From the NCBI RefSeq assembly GCF_004000985.1, contig NZ_BIMH01000007.1:1-64000 (forward strand): a stretch of DNA of 64,000 bases. The letters run 5' to 3'. The notes beneath the pieces were generated by a model. The model worked only from the letters and a program-made list of their open reading frames with translations, ran no database searches and was not told the origin of the DNA. Below are positions 1-9,853 of this stretch, piece by piece; position 1 is the stretch's first letter, and every line of letters starts with the position of its first letter. The DNA is from Paenibacillus validus NBRC 15382. Its GTDB lineage: Bacteria > Bacillota > Bacilli > Paenibacillales > NBRC-103111. Made by a program: the position numbers and the translations under genes.

Positions 1-782
1 GTGGGCTTGCCGTAATCGAACGATTTGCATAAAGCCTCCAGTTCTTTTTTCAAATCGCCGAGGAACCGGTAGCAGTCCGCCATGTTGATACACGCATTAA
101 TTTTATCCTCGACCCATCCTTCGGCAAGGTCCAAATTTTTTTGATAGTTATCTATCGCCTTCTCATAATGACCGTTTTCTCTGAGTTCATTTCCGTAGTA
201 AAAATAATCCCGGGGACTGAACTTGTCGCCGCGTTCGATTTTACGCTCATAAATTTGCAGGTTACGACCTACTTTATGTCTCGTTTTCTTGTGCGTGATC
301 GCCACGTCCGAATTAATAATGTAGCCGGAGACCTCCAAATAATTATGCACGTCGCCGCGCCATTGAAAGTTGCGGGCCGTCTTGATGAGCCGGTTGCGCC
401 GGTAGCGCAGCGTGACGTTGCCGAACTCATCCGTGCCGGCGTTGTAAAACATGGAGACCGAATCGACCGCGGGATTCAACGTTTTCTTGAGCTCGAGAAA
501 TTGACGGCGATCTTCCTCCAAGATGACATCATCCGCATCCAAGTAAAGAATGTACTCTTTCGTCGCGTAGGTGAAGGCATGGTTTCTCGCTTCCGAGAAG
601 CTTCCTGTCCACGGAAAATGAAAAATGCGGTCCGTGTACCGTTTCGCAATTTCCACGGTTTGGTCTTCGGAGCCTGTATCGATAATGTTGATTTCATCGA
701 CGATATCCTTGGCGGAATCCAGACAGCGGGCCAACACTTCTTCTTCGTTTTTGACAATCATGCACAAACTGATGGTTATCAT
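1..782 (-). CDS. Family 2 glycosyltransferase with TPR-like tail, 3' end cut by the window
   Basis: About 260 codons are visible and the stop lies outside the window. The GT-A fold opens with SLCMIVKNEE (residues 5-14). D35-T36-G37-S38 sits where the nucleotide sugar is bound and D82-A83-D84 is the metal-binding DxD. After about residue 200 the sequence becomes helical and TPR-like (FYYGNELRENGHYEKAI). This is the layout of SunS-like protein glycosyltransferases of Bacillales. The ATG is preceded by GAGG at 7 nt. The gene follows a collagen-like gene on the same strand, separated by a terminator hairpin. The inference is that it glycosylates threonines of the G-A-T repeats, as sugar addition on BclA-type exosporium collagens would suggest. 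The acceptor is not proven. Confidence 0.8.
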   Translation of the reverse strand, partial: MITISLCMIVKNEEEVLARCLDSAKDIVDEINIIDTGSEDQTVEIAKRYTDRIFHFPWTGSFSEARNHAFTYATKEYILYLDADDVILEEDRRQFLELKKTLNPAVDSVSMFYNAGTDEFGNVTLRYRRNRLIKTARNFQWRGDVHNYLEVSGYIINSDVAITHKKTRHKVGRNLQIYERKIERGDKFSPRDYFYYGNELRENGHYEKAIDNYQKNLDLAEGWVEDKINACINMADCYRFLGDLKKELEALCKSFDYGKP

Positions 783-815
783 GAATCATCCTCATTTCCG
801 GAAGTTATAGAGAGG

Positions 816-859
816 AGAAAAAATAAAGGAACGGATGCCTTCTCCTGAAGAAGGCATCC
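816..859 (-). terminator. Rho-independent terminator after the collagen-like gene
   Basis: GGATGCCTTCT (833-843) and AGAAGGCATCC (849-859) form a perfect 11-bp stem with a 5-nt loop. On the minus strand it is followed by a T-rich stretch (816-826). It lies between the collagen-like gene and the glycosyltransferase, so read-through or a separate promoter is needed for the latter. Confidence 0.8.
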
Positions 860-877
860 CGAGTCCCCAACCAAGTA

Positions 878-3124
<2,247 letters not shown>

Positions 3125-3179
3125 TCACCTCCAGTTCATTTAAGTCGATTCACATATGTTGCCTTGAACCAACTTAATT

Positions 3180-3188
3180 TACGGTATG
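3180..3188 (-). promoter_or_regulatory. Candidate sigma-K-like -10 element of the first collagen gene
   Basis: Minus-strand CATACCGTA matches the SigK -10 consensus CATANNNTA, 62 nt before the TTG start. The paralog carries CATACTTTA at the same distance, within a block conserved between the two upstream regions. No convincing -35 AC is seen at the usual spacing, so this rests on the -10 and on conservation. Confidence 0.4.
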
Positions 3189-3332
3189 TCACCACAATGA
3201 GAATGGAGTCGGCGTATGCCAAAGGACAAACATCCATTCTTACTCTATTGTTTAGTAGATTTGTAGAAAAATAGAGCCCCATTTGACTCCAAGTAACTAT
3301 TTTTTGGTTCTATTAACACTATATATAAGATT

Positions 3333-3370
3333 TAAAAAAGAGAGGAAAGGCTGCTTACCAGCCCTTCCTC
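3333..3370 (-). terminator. Terminator after the second collagen-like gene
   Basis: GAGGAAAGGCTG (3342-3353) pairs with CAGCCCTTCCTC (3359-3370) with one wobble. A run of T residues follows on the minus strand (3334-3339). Confidence 0.8.
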
Positions 3371-3429
3371 TGATTCCTTGCCTTCACTAGCTTCATCATG
3401 AGACACATCGGCAAGTGCCCGTCCACTGT

Positions 3430-4460
3430 CTATCCTTTATAAATGGTACCCGTGAAACTTCTTTCCCCAAAGTTGCTGTTTGCCAAATTCACTCCTGGAC
3501 CCGTACTGGCTATTATAAAGAAAGTGTACGTATAAGTTCCTGGCGGCGGATCATCTACCCATGTAATCGTACTTATCTGTTGAAAAAAACCTTGAATGGT
3601 AATACCGCCACTAAGGAAATAAACTACATCATCAATTTCATTAGTAAGAATGGTTACGCCTCTCCTAAAGAAGATGTTAAATCCATAGATAAGGGTGGAA
3701 TTAGCCGATTGCTCAAAAACTCCTGAAACATTCCCGTCCAGTTTTATTTTTTGACCTGGACCTAATGTGGCGATCAGTGTTAGAGTTACGTTATTTTGGA
3801 CATCAAACGGAACAATATCTGTAAACTGCTGGTTTAAAATTTGTGTTACTACACCTGTCGCACCTGTAGGTCCTGTTGCCCCTGTGGCTCCTGTTGCTCC
3901 CGTTACGCCTTCGCTCCCGTGGCTCCTGTTGCTCCCGTAGCCCCCGTGGCTCCCGTTACGCCCGTCGCTCCTGTCGCTCCCCCTGCACCTGTGACCACCA
4001 GAGCCTCGACATCGTCTACCAGTACGTCAGCCGTTCCGGCTTGCGGCAGCGCATTAATCGCGATCAACGCTTGCGTCGTGCCTGCAGGTGCCGGAGTCGT
4101 CACATTGTACACTTCGAGCCAAGTATCGTCCGTCGCCGCATCCGGAAGACGGGAGGAAATGTTATTCACAATCAAACCGGTCCCCAGAAAGTTAAATAAG
4201 GCGTAGTATGAAACCGAGGTACTGACGATCGGGTTCGGCAGGGCGCCAAGTTTGGCCAACGAAAACAACAGCTCCAGATTATCCCCCGCCGTGATCGGAA
4301 CGAATTGGACGATGAACGAGTTTAAGCCTCCTCCATTCAGCTGCGCACTGAAGAACCCGGAATGGCTGTTAGCGCTGTTAATAGACGCGTTCAGCGATAG
4401 CCAATGGACCAGCGACCCGGTTTCGAACCCCCCGTTTACTACAATATTGTTTAGCGGCAA
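3430..4460 (-). pseudogene. Second collagen-like protein, frameshifted inside the G-A-T repeat
   Basis: The N-terminal domain ([11 protein letters not shown] start) is closely related to that of the neighbouring collagen gene, and the gene uses the same TTG start behind GGAGGTGAG. About 13 G-X-T triplets follow. At 3910-3911 one base is missing: the unit gcctgtcgc reads gccttcgc, turning Thr-Gly-Val into Lys-Ala-stop after 185 residues. In the +1 frame the repeat resumes and leads into an intact C-terminal domain (start VVTQILNQQFTDIV, later TWVDDPPPGTYTYTF), ending with a TAG at 3430 just upstream of the terminator. Without the deletion the product would be about 344 residues. It could be a pseudogene, a phase-variable gene or a sequencing error; the flanking reading frame is otherwise clean. 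Confidence 0.85.
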
Positions 4461-4519
4461 CTTTGCTCACCTCCATATTTTTAGCCGATACAAGTAGATT
4501 AACTTGAACCCACTTCATA

Positions 4520-4528
4520 TAAAGTATG
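4520..4528 (-). promoter_or_regulatory. Candidate sigma-K-like -10 element of the second collagen gene
   Basis: Minus-strand CATACTTTA, 60 nt before the TTG start, mirrors the element at 3180. The block GACATAC--TA-AT-AAGT-GGTTCAAG is shared by both upstream regions, so the promoter was duplicated with the gene. Confidence 0.4.
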
Positions 4529-4740
4529 TCGCATAGATGAAGCCGGAGGACAACTATACATTTCCATTCATTTGGTAATAGTTTCATAGATTATACGGAA
4601 CAGTGACGTCTTCTAACCCTCGAAAAAAGGGCATGCACCGAGCAATGAATGGGCGATGCATATGGCACGTGTAACTTCTTGAAATGACGAAAGGCTCATA
4701 TACTGAGAAAAGTACGACTATGGAAAATGGAGTGATTTTA

Positions 4741-5121
4741 GTGGCACAACGTTACTTGAAGCTGGCTGCGATTTATTTTACGGTGGGGGTCCTGCTCGGT
4801 ATGGTGATGGGCATCATTCACGATTTCAGGCTGACCTCGGTTCACGCTCACTTTAACTTGCTCGGCTGGGTCTCGATGGCTTTATTCGGTCTTATCTATC
4901 ATTTCTATCCGGGTGCGGGGCAAACCAAATTAGCCAAAACACACTTCTGGCTCCACAATATCGGCCTCCCGATCATGCAGATCAGCATCGCTTTGCAAAT
5001 TACGACCGAAAATATGGCATTCCTGCCCATCACGATCGTGAGTTCACTGTTGGTCGTCATCGGCGTTATCCTGTTCACGATCAACTTGTTTCAACAGGTC
5101 CGTCCAACCCCTGCCCCGTAA
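4741..5121 (+). CDS. Small heme-copper-oxidase-like membrane protein
   Basis: The 126-residue protein has four hydrophobic helices and the motif HAHFNLLGWVSMALFGL, which resembles haem-ligand helices of cbb3/NorB-type oxidase subunit I. It is far too short for a catalytic subunit and matches the stand-alone 120-150 residue proteins that databases label cytochrome-c-oxidase-like in Bacillales. The GTG at 4741 is preferred because GGAG lies 8 nt upstream. An in-frame ATG at 4684 would add 19 polar residues without a ribosome binding site. It is transcribed alone, divergent from the collagen genes. Function unknown; a haem or quinone role is only inferred from the histidines. Confidence 0.7.
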   Translation: MAQRYLKLAAIYFTVGVLLGMVMGIIHDFRLTSVHAHFNLLGWVSMALFGLIYHFYPGAGQTKLAKTHFWLHNIGLPIMQISIALQITTENMAFLPITIVSSLLVVIGVILFTINLFQQVRPTPAP

Positions 5122-5251
5122 AGGATAAGCACTTCGTAAGCTTAATGGGCACCTGGCTCCTCGCGGACAAGTTTTCGGTCTAACACTCCATAAGCTGCAT
5201 ATCATGTAAGAAATGCGCTGGCTAACATGATGCCGAGGAGGAGGCCGTCAA

Positions 5252-5443
5252 TTGTACAGGAAACCGGATCCGGTCCCCATTGAGGAAACATCCATTTGGC
5301 TGTGCGGCGAAGAGAGCTGCACCGGTTGGATGAGACAAAACTTCACGTTTGAAAAAAGTCCCGTCTGTCCATTTTGCAATTCGGATATGGTACAAGGCAC
5401 GAGACAACTCCCTGTTCTGATTAATAAGTCGATAGAAGCGTAA
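5252..5443 (+). CDS. ydjO: YdjO family cold-inducible zinc-binding protein
   Basis: The 63-residue protein has two CxxxxC/CxxC-type pairs (WLCGEESCTGW and VCPFCNSDMVQG) and the conserved block ESCTGWMRQNF, matching B. subtilis YdjO in length and order. The cysteines suggest a small zinc ribbon. The start is TTG, preceded by the strong GAGGAGGAGG box; no ATG is in frame. It is monocistronic and ends at a long perfect terminator. Function beyond cold induction in B. subtilis is not known. Confidence 0.85.
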   Translation: MYRKPDPVPIEETSIWLCGEESCTGWMRQNFTFEKSPVCPFCNSDMVQGTRQLPVLINKSIEA

Positions 5444-5450
5444 TTTCCTA

Positions 5451-5485
5451 TGCAAAAAGACTGCCCGAGAGGCAGTCTTTTTGCA
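5451..5485. terminator. Bidirectional terminator
   Basis: TGCAAAAAGACTGCC and its exact complement form a 15-bp stem around CGAGA. Runs of A and T lie in both arms, so it can end transcripts from either side (ydjO and the DUF6509 gene). Confidence 0.9.
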
Positions 5486-5570
5486 TGCAGGGGTATCCGA
5501 ACGAAGAAGAGGCCTTGTAAACGGTCGAACGGGTTTGGGATTCGGGAGAGCCTGTCGGCATTCCCTTATC

Positions 5571-5867
5571 CTACTCCGCCGCTTGCGCCAAATGCTCTTT
5601 ACAAAACGCATCCACGAGCGCAATCTCATCGTCTTCCATCTCAAACTCCAGATAACGTTCCGTCGTTCGCTCGAAAATTTCGTATTTGACAATTCCGCTG
5701 CTGTCTTCTTCGACTTTATAAATGACCCGAATATACAGGCCCTGTTCGGAGTACAATTCGTCATCCTCGGGCACCTCGATATCCAGGACGAACTCGTACC
5801 GCTTGCCCGCTAATATTCCATAAGGGTCCTTGACCAATTCCACTTCATATCCGGTAACCGTTAACAT
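5571..5867 (-). CDS. DUF6509 family protein
   Basis: This 98-residue acidic protein opens MLTVTGYEVELVKDPYGIL and carries VPEDDELYSEQGLYIRV, the hallmark blocks of a short Bacillales family without assigned function. No membrane segment or cysteine is present. An AAGGCGG box lies about 9 nt before the ATG. It is flanked by its own promoter region and the shared terminator at 5451, so it is probably monocistronic. Confidence 0.75.
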   Translation of the reverse strand: MLTVTGYEVELVKDPYGILAGKRYEFVLDIEVPEDDELYSEQGLYIRVIYKVEEDSSGIVKYEIFERTTERYLEFEMEDDEIALVDAFCKEHLAQAAE

Positions 5868-5951
5868 TGCTTCATTCCGCCTTCTGTTTCTAAAGTTAGT
5901 AAACGTGTGATTCTTTCATTATAGGAAGCTTCCTTGAGAAAAACAAATAAG

Positions 5952-5974
5952 GCCGGCTTGAAGCGGCAGCCGGC
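5952..5974 (-). terminator. Terminator after the OB-fold protein gene
   Basis: GCCGGCT and AGCCGGC form a 7-bp GC stem. On the minus strand it is followed by CTTATTTGTTTTTC. Confidence 0.7.
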
Positions 5975-5989
5975 ATTGAATAGGTCGTT

Positions 5990-6730
5990 CTATTTGTTCG
6001 GATTTATCGCAACCAGATCTGCAGGGCTCTGCGGAATGATTTCGTACGTTTCGTATTGACTCAAAATGCCTGTAATTTCATAGGTGCCCCCAACTCGAAT
6101 CTCATGAAGATCAAGCAGATCCTCCATCGCAACCAGCGTAATGACGTTCCCTGCTTCATCCGCGACCGGAATGCGGTAAACGCCATCCGTGGGCCCGGCA
6201 GGAAGCTCCTTCATTTGTCCGGGCAGCTTTACCAGCTGTCCTTTCAACGCTTCCGCTCGTCCGGCATGATTCAAATCGGCCATTTGCAGAGAGCTCGGTG
6301 CAGGTACGGACTTATTCTTTTGCAGCACCTGAATCGGGGCGGCTGTCGGACGAATCTCCAGAAGGCCTTGGCGGTCGCCAACCACGCCCGTCACCTGAAT
6401 CCGATTCCCCGCCTTCGCATCGGGACCGCGATAATCATAGATGTGAATGCCTCCGGTTTCGTCTTGAATATGGACCGACCGCTTCCCGCCGCGGATTCGC
6501 ACCTGATTCTTCACGACGACCCCTTGTACGGTGACGAGCTGACCGGGGAGGTCTTTAGCTTCCATTACGGATACGAGCGGCGCTTCCCCGGTAGACGTAC
6601 GCAAGACTTCGTTCCGGAATGCCGCGGCAGGCCCGATGCTTCCCGCGAACGCTTCAAACGGGATAGCGGTCAAGCTCAGAAGGATCAGCAGCATGAGGTG
6701 AGCAGCGTATTTCTTAAGCCAACGTTTCAA
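5990..6730 (-). CDS. Secreted protein with two OB-fold domains
   Basis: The 246-residue protein starts with a signal peptide (basic MKRWLKKYAAH, hydrophobic core, AFA-G cleavage near residue 29). Two OB-fold modules follow: about residues 50-135 (LPGQLVTVQGVV, GIHIYDYRG, AGNRIQVTGVVG) and about 150-240 (LKGQLVKLPGQM, VGGTYEITGILSQY). They resemble the OB domains of YhcR-type extracellular nucleases, but no nuclease domain is attached. It probably acts outside the membrane, perhaps binding nucleic acid or polysaccharide. TTG start behind GGAGGCGG at 6-8 nt. Confidence 0.65.
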   Translation of the reverse strand: MKRWLKKYAAHLMLLILLSLTAIPFEAFAGSIGPAAAFRNEVLRTSTGEAPLVSVMEAKDLPGQLVTVQGVVVKNQVRIRGGKRSVHIQDETGGIHIYDYRGPDAKAGNRIQVTGVVGDRQGLLEIRPTAAPIQVLQKNKSVPAPSSLQMADLNHAGRAEALKGQLVKLPGQMKELPAGPTDGVYRIPVADEAGNVITLVAMEDLLDLHEIRVGGTYEITGILSQYETYEIIPQSPADLVAINPNK

Positions 6731-6982
6731 TGAGATCCGCCTCCTGAGAGTACTTCAGTCTATAGGTATAGGATAGAAGACGGATGTTAACCGCATACGT
6801 GAACTATGTAAACATTTTGTTAAATCAGGCGCTCCAGCAGAAGGCCCCCACAAAGGTGCAAAGTGCGCATCCGGCTCCGCCCCAGCGAATGCCCAAGGCG
6901 GCCGCGGCTGCAACGTTTACGACGAGTATACCCCATTTGCGGGAAAACGATTCTAACGGCTTGAATTCCGTTCATCAAACCG

Positions 6983-7465
6983 TTACTCGGTAAAAGTAGC
7001 TTTTACCCGTTTGGATATATGAAAATACATCATCCAGATCCACGATACGATTACCGTCAAGCCCGTATTCGCTGCCAGCTTCATCTCATCGATGCTTTCC
7101 TTTTGAACGGCGTACAAATACATAGCGATCATCAAGCTAGCCCCTATATTTACGAGATAATAAGCCTTCATTAAGTTTGGGAGCGTCCGGCTTCTCTTCC
7201 ACCATTTCGCAATGAGGATCAGATATACAGGAATCGACAGCAGGCTTAACGTATAGGAAAAGTAATAAAGCGGCTTGCTGACCGCAGCATTCGAGTCACT
7301 CATAAACAAACTGACAAGCGTTGCCGCCAACGAATAAACAAGGCCTACAGCCGGCAGGCTCAGCCATCCTCTAATGCCGGCAAAGACTTGATTCGTATCC
7401 GTTAGCTGCGTTTGGGCCAAATTCCCCGGACTCCCTTCCTGCAAGTCATTTTGGCTTGAAACCAT
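6983..7465 (-). CDS. DUF2569 family integral membrane protein
   Basis: The 160-residue protein has four predicted membrane helices and the family signature GIRGWLSLPAVGLV after a short polar N-terminus. DUF2569 proteins (E. coli YdgK type) are uncharacterised. The ATG is preceded by GGGGGAG at 6 nt. Downstream, 6731-6982 has no supportable gene. A hydrophobic 45-codon frame on the minus strand there lacks any start codon. Confidence 0.75.
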   Translation of the reverse strand: MVSSQNDLQEGSPGNLAQTQLTDTNQVFAGIRGWLSLPAVGLVYSLAATLVSLFMSDSNAAVSKPLYYFSYTLSLLSIPVYLILIAKWWKRSRTLPNLMKAYYLVNIGASLMIAMYLYAVQKESIDEMKLAANTGLTVIVSWIWMMYFHISKRVKATFTE

Positions 7466-7671
7466 GCTTAGCTCCCCCTGCTATTGAGATTTTTCGATGT
7501 CAAGAAATTTTTCATTAAACTTTTCTAATGAAATTCTAATAGTAGCGGCTCATCCCAGGCGCGAAGGGCTTCGCTCCGACCGCCGGTAATTCATGGAAGT
7601 TTAAGATATGGTATCGTTGTTCTTGCGGACAAGCCGTATCCAAACAACAACCTAAAGGGAGGAAATAAGAG

Positions 7672-8181
7672 ATGAACAACACGAAGAAAAACCGTCTCGG
7701 TAAAACCTTAGTGGGAGTCAGCCTTAGCCTCTCCCTGTTTTTTTCGGGCAGCATGTTCTTGGCGCCTCAGTCGGCTCAAGCGGCCGTCGCAAGCAATGCT
7801 TCCGTAGCGGACAAAGTGATCTCAACGGGTAAACAATATCTCGGGACACGTTATCAATTCGGAGCTAAAGCCGGAAATACCAAAGCCTTTGACTGCTCCT
7901 CGTTCACGCAATATGTATTTAAACGAAACGGCATCAACATTCCCCGTTCGTCCAGGGACCAGGCTAAAGCTGGCACCTATGTTCCAAAAAGCAAGTTGAA
8001 GCCGGGCGATTTAATCTTCTCGGATACGAACAGAGACGGGGTTATTAATCACGTCAGCATTTATATGGGCGACGGAAAAATACTTCATACGTATAAAGTC
8101 GGCGTGGGAGTTACCATTTCCAATTTTAAAGGCAGCATTTGGGACAAGACTTACGTAACAGCACGTCGCGTGATTAAATAA
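7672..8181 (+). CDS. Secreted NlpC/P60 peptidoglycan endopeptidase
   Basis: The 169-residue protein has a signal peptide with AQA-A cleavage near residue 37, directly followed by a single NlpC/P60 (C40) domain. C75 in FDCSSF is the nucleophile, H127 in INHVSIY the general base, and H139 in ILHT the third polar residue. C40 enzymes cut gamma-D-Glu to diamino-acid bonds in stem peptides. No SH3 or LysM wall-binding domain is present, so it is a minimal autolysin. Strong GGGAGG box 9 nt before the ATG. Monocistronic, with a terminator 50 nt downstream. Confidence 0.9.
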   Translation: MNNTKKNRLGKTLVGVSLSLSLFFSGSMFLAPQSAQAAVASNASVADKVISTGKQYLGTRYQFGAKAGNTKAFDCSSFTQYVFKRNGINIPRSSRDQAKAGTYVPKSKLKPGDLIFSDTNRDGVINHVSIYMGDGKILHTYKVGVGVTISNFKGSIWDKTYVTARRVIK

Positions 8182-8234
8182 GGGGAATACCTCTAGGCCA
8201 TTATTTTATTATCTCATAGCTTGACTGCAAACAT

Positions 8235-8267
8235 GCAGAGCTCACGAAGAGCTCTGCTCTTTTTTTA
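8235..8267 (+). terminator. Terminator after the NlpC/P60 gene
   Basis: GCAGAGCTC and GAGCTCTGC form a perfect 9-bp stem with loop acgaa, followed by TCTTTTTTTAT. Confidence 0.95.
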
Positions 8268-8332
8268 TATTCATAGCCTCATCCCCAAGTATATACCTTC
8301 ATCTATTCGCTGCCGGAACGCGGTTTCCCTGC

Positions 8333-9087
8333 TCACATCAGAAACATCGCCACGATCGTCGTGACCGCCAAGCCGATCAGCACCGGCTTCAGATTGCGCC
8401 GCGCCAGCTCGAAGGGGCTCACGCCGCAAATCGCCGCCGCCGGAATGAGCGCCCACGGAATAAGGGTTCCGCCGCCCACCCAGACGGCCGCCACTTGCCC
8501 GAGCGCGGTCAAGGTGGCCGCAGCTGCGGCGCTTGCGCCTGCAAACAGCTGCGCGACCGAGCCAACGAGCGAGATGCCGGAGAACCCCGAGCCGTCCAGA
8601 CCCGTAATCGCACCCGTAACGGCCAACGTGAGGGCACCAACCGCATCGTTTAACGGAACATTGTGAGCGAGCGCAACGCCAAGGTCGTTGACGATGCCGT
8701 ACGAGCCTTGGGGAAGGCGGTTTGCCGAACAGTTCGGTGAACCATCATAATCAGACCGATCCCCCAGAACGCTAAGGCCGGCGTACGCAAAAATCGGGTC
8801 AGCGGCGCGACCATCATCTCGTTCACGCCGGTTTGGATCAACACCCTGCTCATCGCCACGATGATGGAAATTATGAAAATGGTGCCGATCAATTCCTTCG
8901 TGGCATAAATAAAGCTGTTAAAAATACCGGCTACGGAGCCGCTTAAGGTTTCCGTCGCCAGCAGGCCGAGCGACAAAATCCCGACCACGCAAATCATGGC
9001 CGTGTCGCGTCTCATAATAAGAAGCGCCATGATGAAAACGATAAACGCGAGGTACACGCCATGCAGAGGAACCAGTTGAATATCCAC
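8333..9087 (-). pseudogene. Internally deleted multi-spanning transporter
   Basis: The N-terminal part (from a GTG at 9087, DIQLVPLHGVYLAF, to FWGIGLIMMV, about 110 residues) and the C-terminal part (SYGIVNDLGVALAHNV to the TGA, about 120 residues) are both hydrophobic, transporter-like and on the same strand. They are in different frames and joined near 8740-8750 by sequence that fits neither. Intact relatives that I recall are uncharacterised permeases of roughly 450 residues, so about 200 residues of the centre appear lost. The exact family is not certain. Ribosome binding site GGGAGG at 10 nt before the GTG. The region should be inactive as a transporter. Confidence 0.7.
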
Positions 9088-9259
9088 TCGAAACCACCCT
9101 CCCGCCTTGACTCGTGAAGTCCTACATCCTATGCAGGCGATGGGATAGGCGTTCGCGGAGGGAGGAGCCGATAACGGAAAGTACGTGCATCCGTCCCGGC
9201 ATACTGTTAAGATGTGATCATAAGAGCAGCATACTACCCGAGATCGAGGAGGATTTACC

Positions 9260-9466
9260 GTGGAGTTCCGTTTGGAAAGAATCGAAAACAAGGTGGAGTT
9301 TTTTCAAGCGTACGACTTGAAATCGCTGGAGCGTCAAATCGACCAGCAAATTGAAAACAACAAAGCGCTCATGTTGGACGTATTTGCCGTTCAGCACCAC
9401 ACCGTATTTGATCCCAATGCGGGCAAGTTGTCGTACAGCGCCGTCGTTCATTTTAAGGCGAAGTAA
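9260..9466 (+). CDS. DUF2536 family protein (YrzA-like)
   Basis: A 68-residue soluble protein with KVEFFQAYDLKSLERQI, IENNKALMLDV and a C-terminal YSAVVHFK, the pattern of B. subtilis YrzA. No function is known. GTG start with GAGGAGG 6 nt upstream. It is divergent from the decayed transporter and monocistronic. Confidence 0.8.
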   Translation: MEFRLERIENKVEFFQAYDLKSLERQIDQQIENNKALMLDVFAVQHHTVFDPNAGKLSYSAVVHFKAK

Positions 9467-9679
9467 AGCGGCAGGACGCGTCGCAAGCGGCCAGGCTGCG
9501 CAAATCCGGACCTGCACCGGCGGCGAAAGCCGGCCGCCGCTCTCCGACTCTAGTGCGATAGCATTAAGACGAAAAACCCTTCCATTCTACATTATGGAAC
9601 AACTTTCTACAAATCTTTACAATTCTATTACATAATAGTATGATAAGCTCATATAAACGACTGGATCTAGGAAATAAGA

Positions 9680-9790
9680 CACGAAAAGGCACACTGTACG
9701 AAAGTGCAGGCCGCAAAGCTACAGGGGCTTCACGAAACGGGAGTTTCGTATGCCAGCCAGCTTCCGAACGCTCGGCTCTGGTACCTGGCG
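9680..9790 (+). ncRNA. Cyclic-di-GMP-I (GEMM) type riboswitch aptamer
   Basis: The leader contains the GEMM core in order: CCGCAAAGCTACAGGGGCT (consensus ACGCAAAGC-AC-GGG-CT), a stem closed by ACGAAACGGGAGTTTCGT, and TGCCAGCCAGCTTCCGA (consensus GGCAGC-G-TTACCGA). A GAAA-capped hairpin (GCAC...GAAAGTGC) precedes the core, as P2 does in known aptamers. It lies directly before an intrinsic terminator and a chemoreceptor gene, a typical target of this class. Some positions differ from consensus, so a variant ligand subclass is possible. Confidence 0.75.
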
Positions 9791-9792
9791 CG

Positions 9793-9820
9793 GAGACCGG
9801 TGATGGCTGGTCTCTTTTTT
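9793..9820 (+). terminator. Riboswitch expression-platform terminator
   Basis: GAGACCGG (9793-9800) pairs with CTGGTCTC (9807-9814), followed by TTTTTT. It sits between the aptamer and the chemoreceptor ribosome binding site, so ligand binding can decide read-through. Confidence 0.85.
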
Positions 9821-9853
9821 ATGTATTCGATCAACAATCAGGAGGGCATTAGC

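Noticed and set aside
6784-6993. 69-residue plus-strand frame between the OB-fold and DUF2569 genes
   Set aside because: No ribosome binding site, composition unlike a protein, and it overlaps the end of the DUF2569 gene.
7501-7671. Possible ydaO (c-di-AMP) riboswitch before the NlpC/P60 gene
   Set aside because: Such hydrolases are frequent ydaO targets and a GC-rich hairpin is present, but the conserved ydaO blocks could not be matched.
9704-9853. N-terminal extension of the chemoreceptor
   Set aside because: This stretch is the riboswitch core and terminator; the ATG at 9854 has the proper ribosome binding site and precedes the membrane helix normally.
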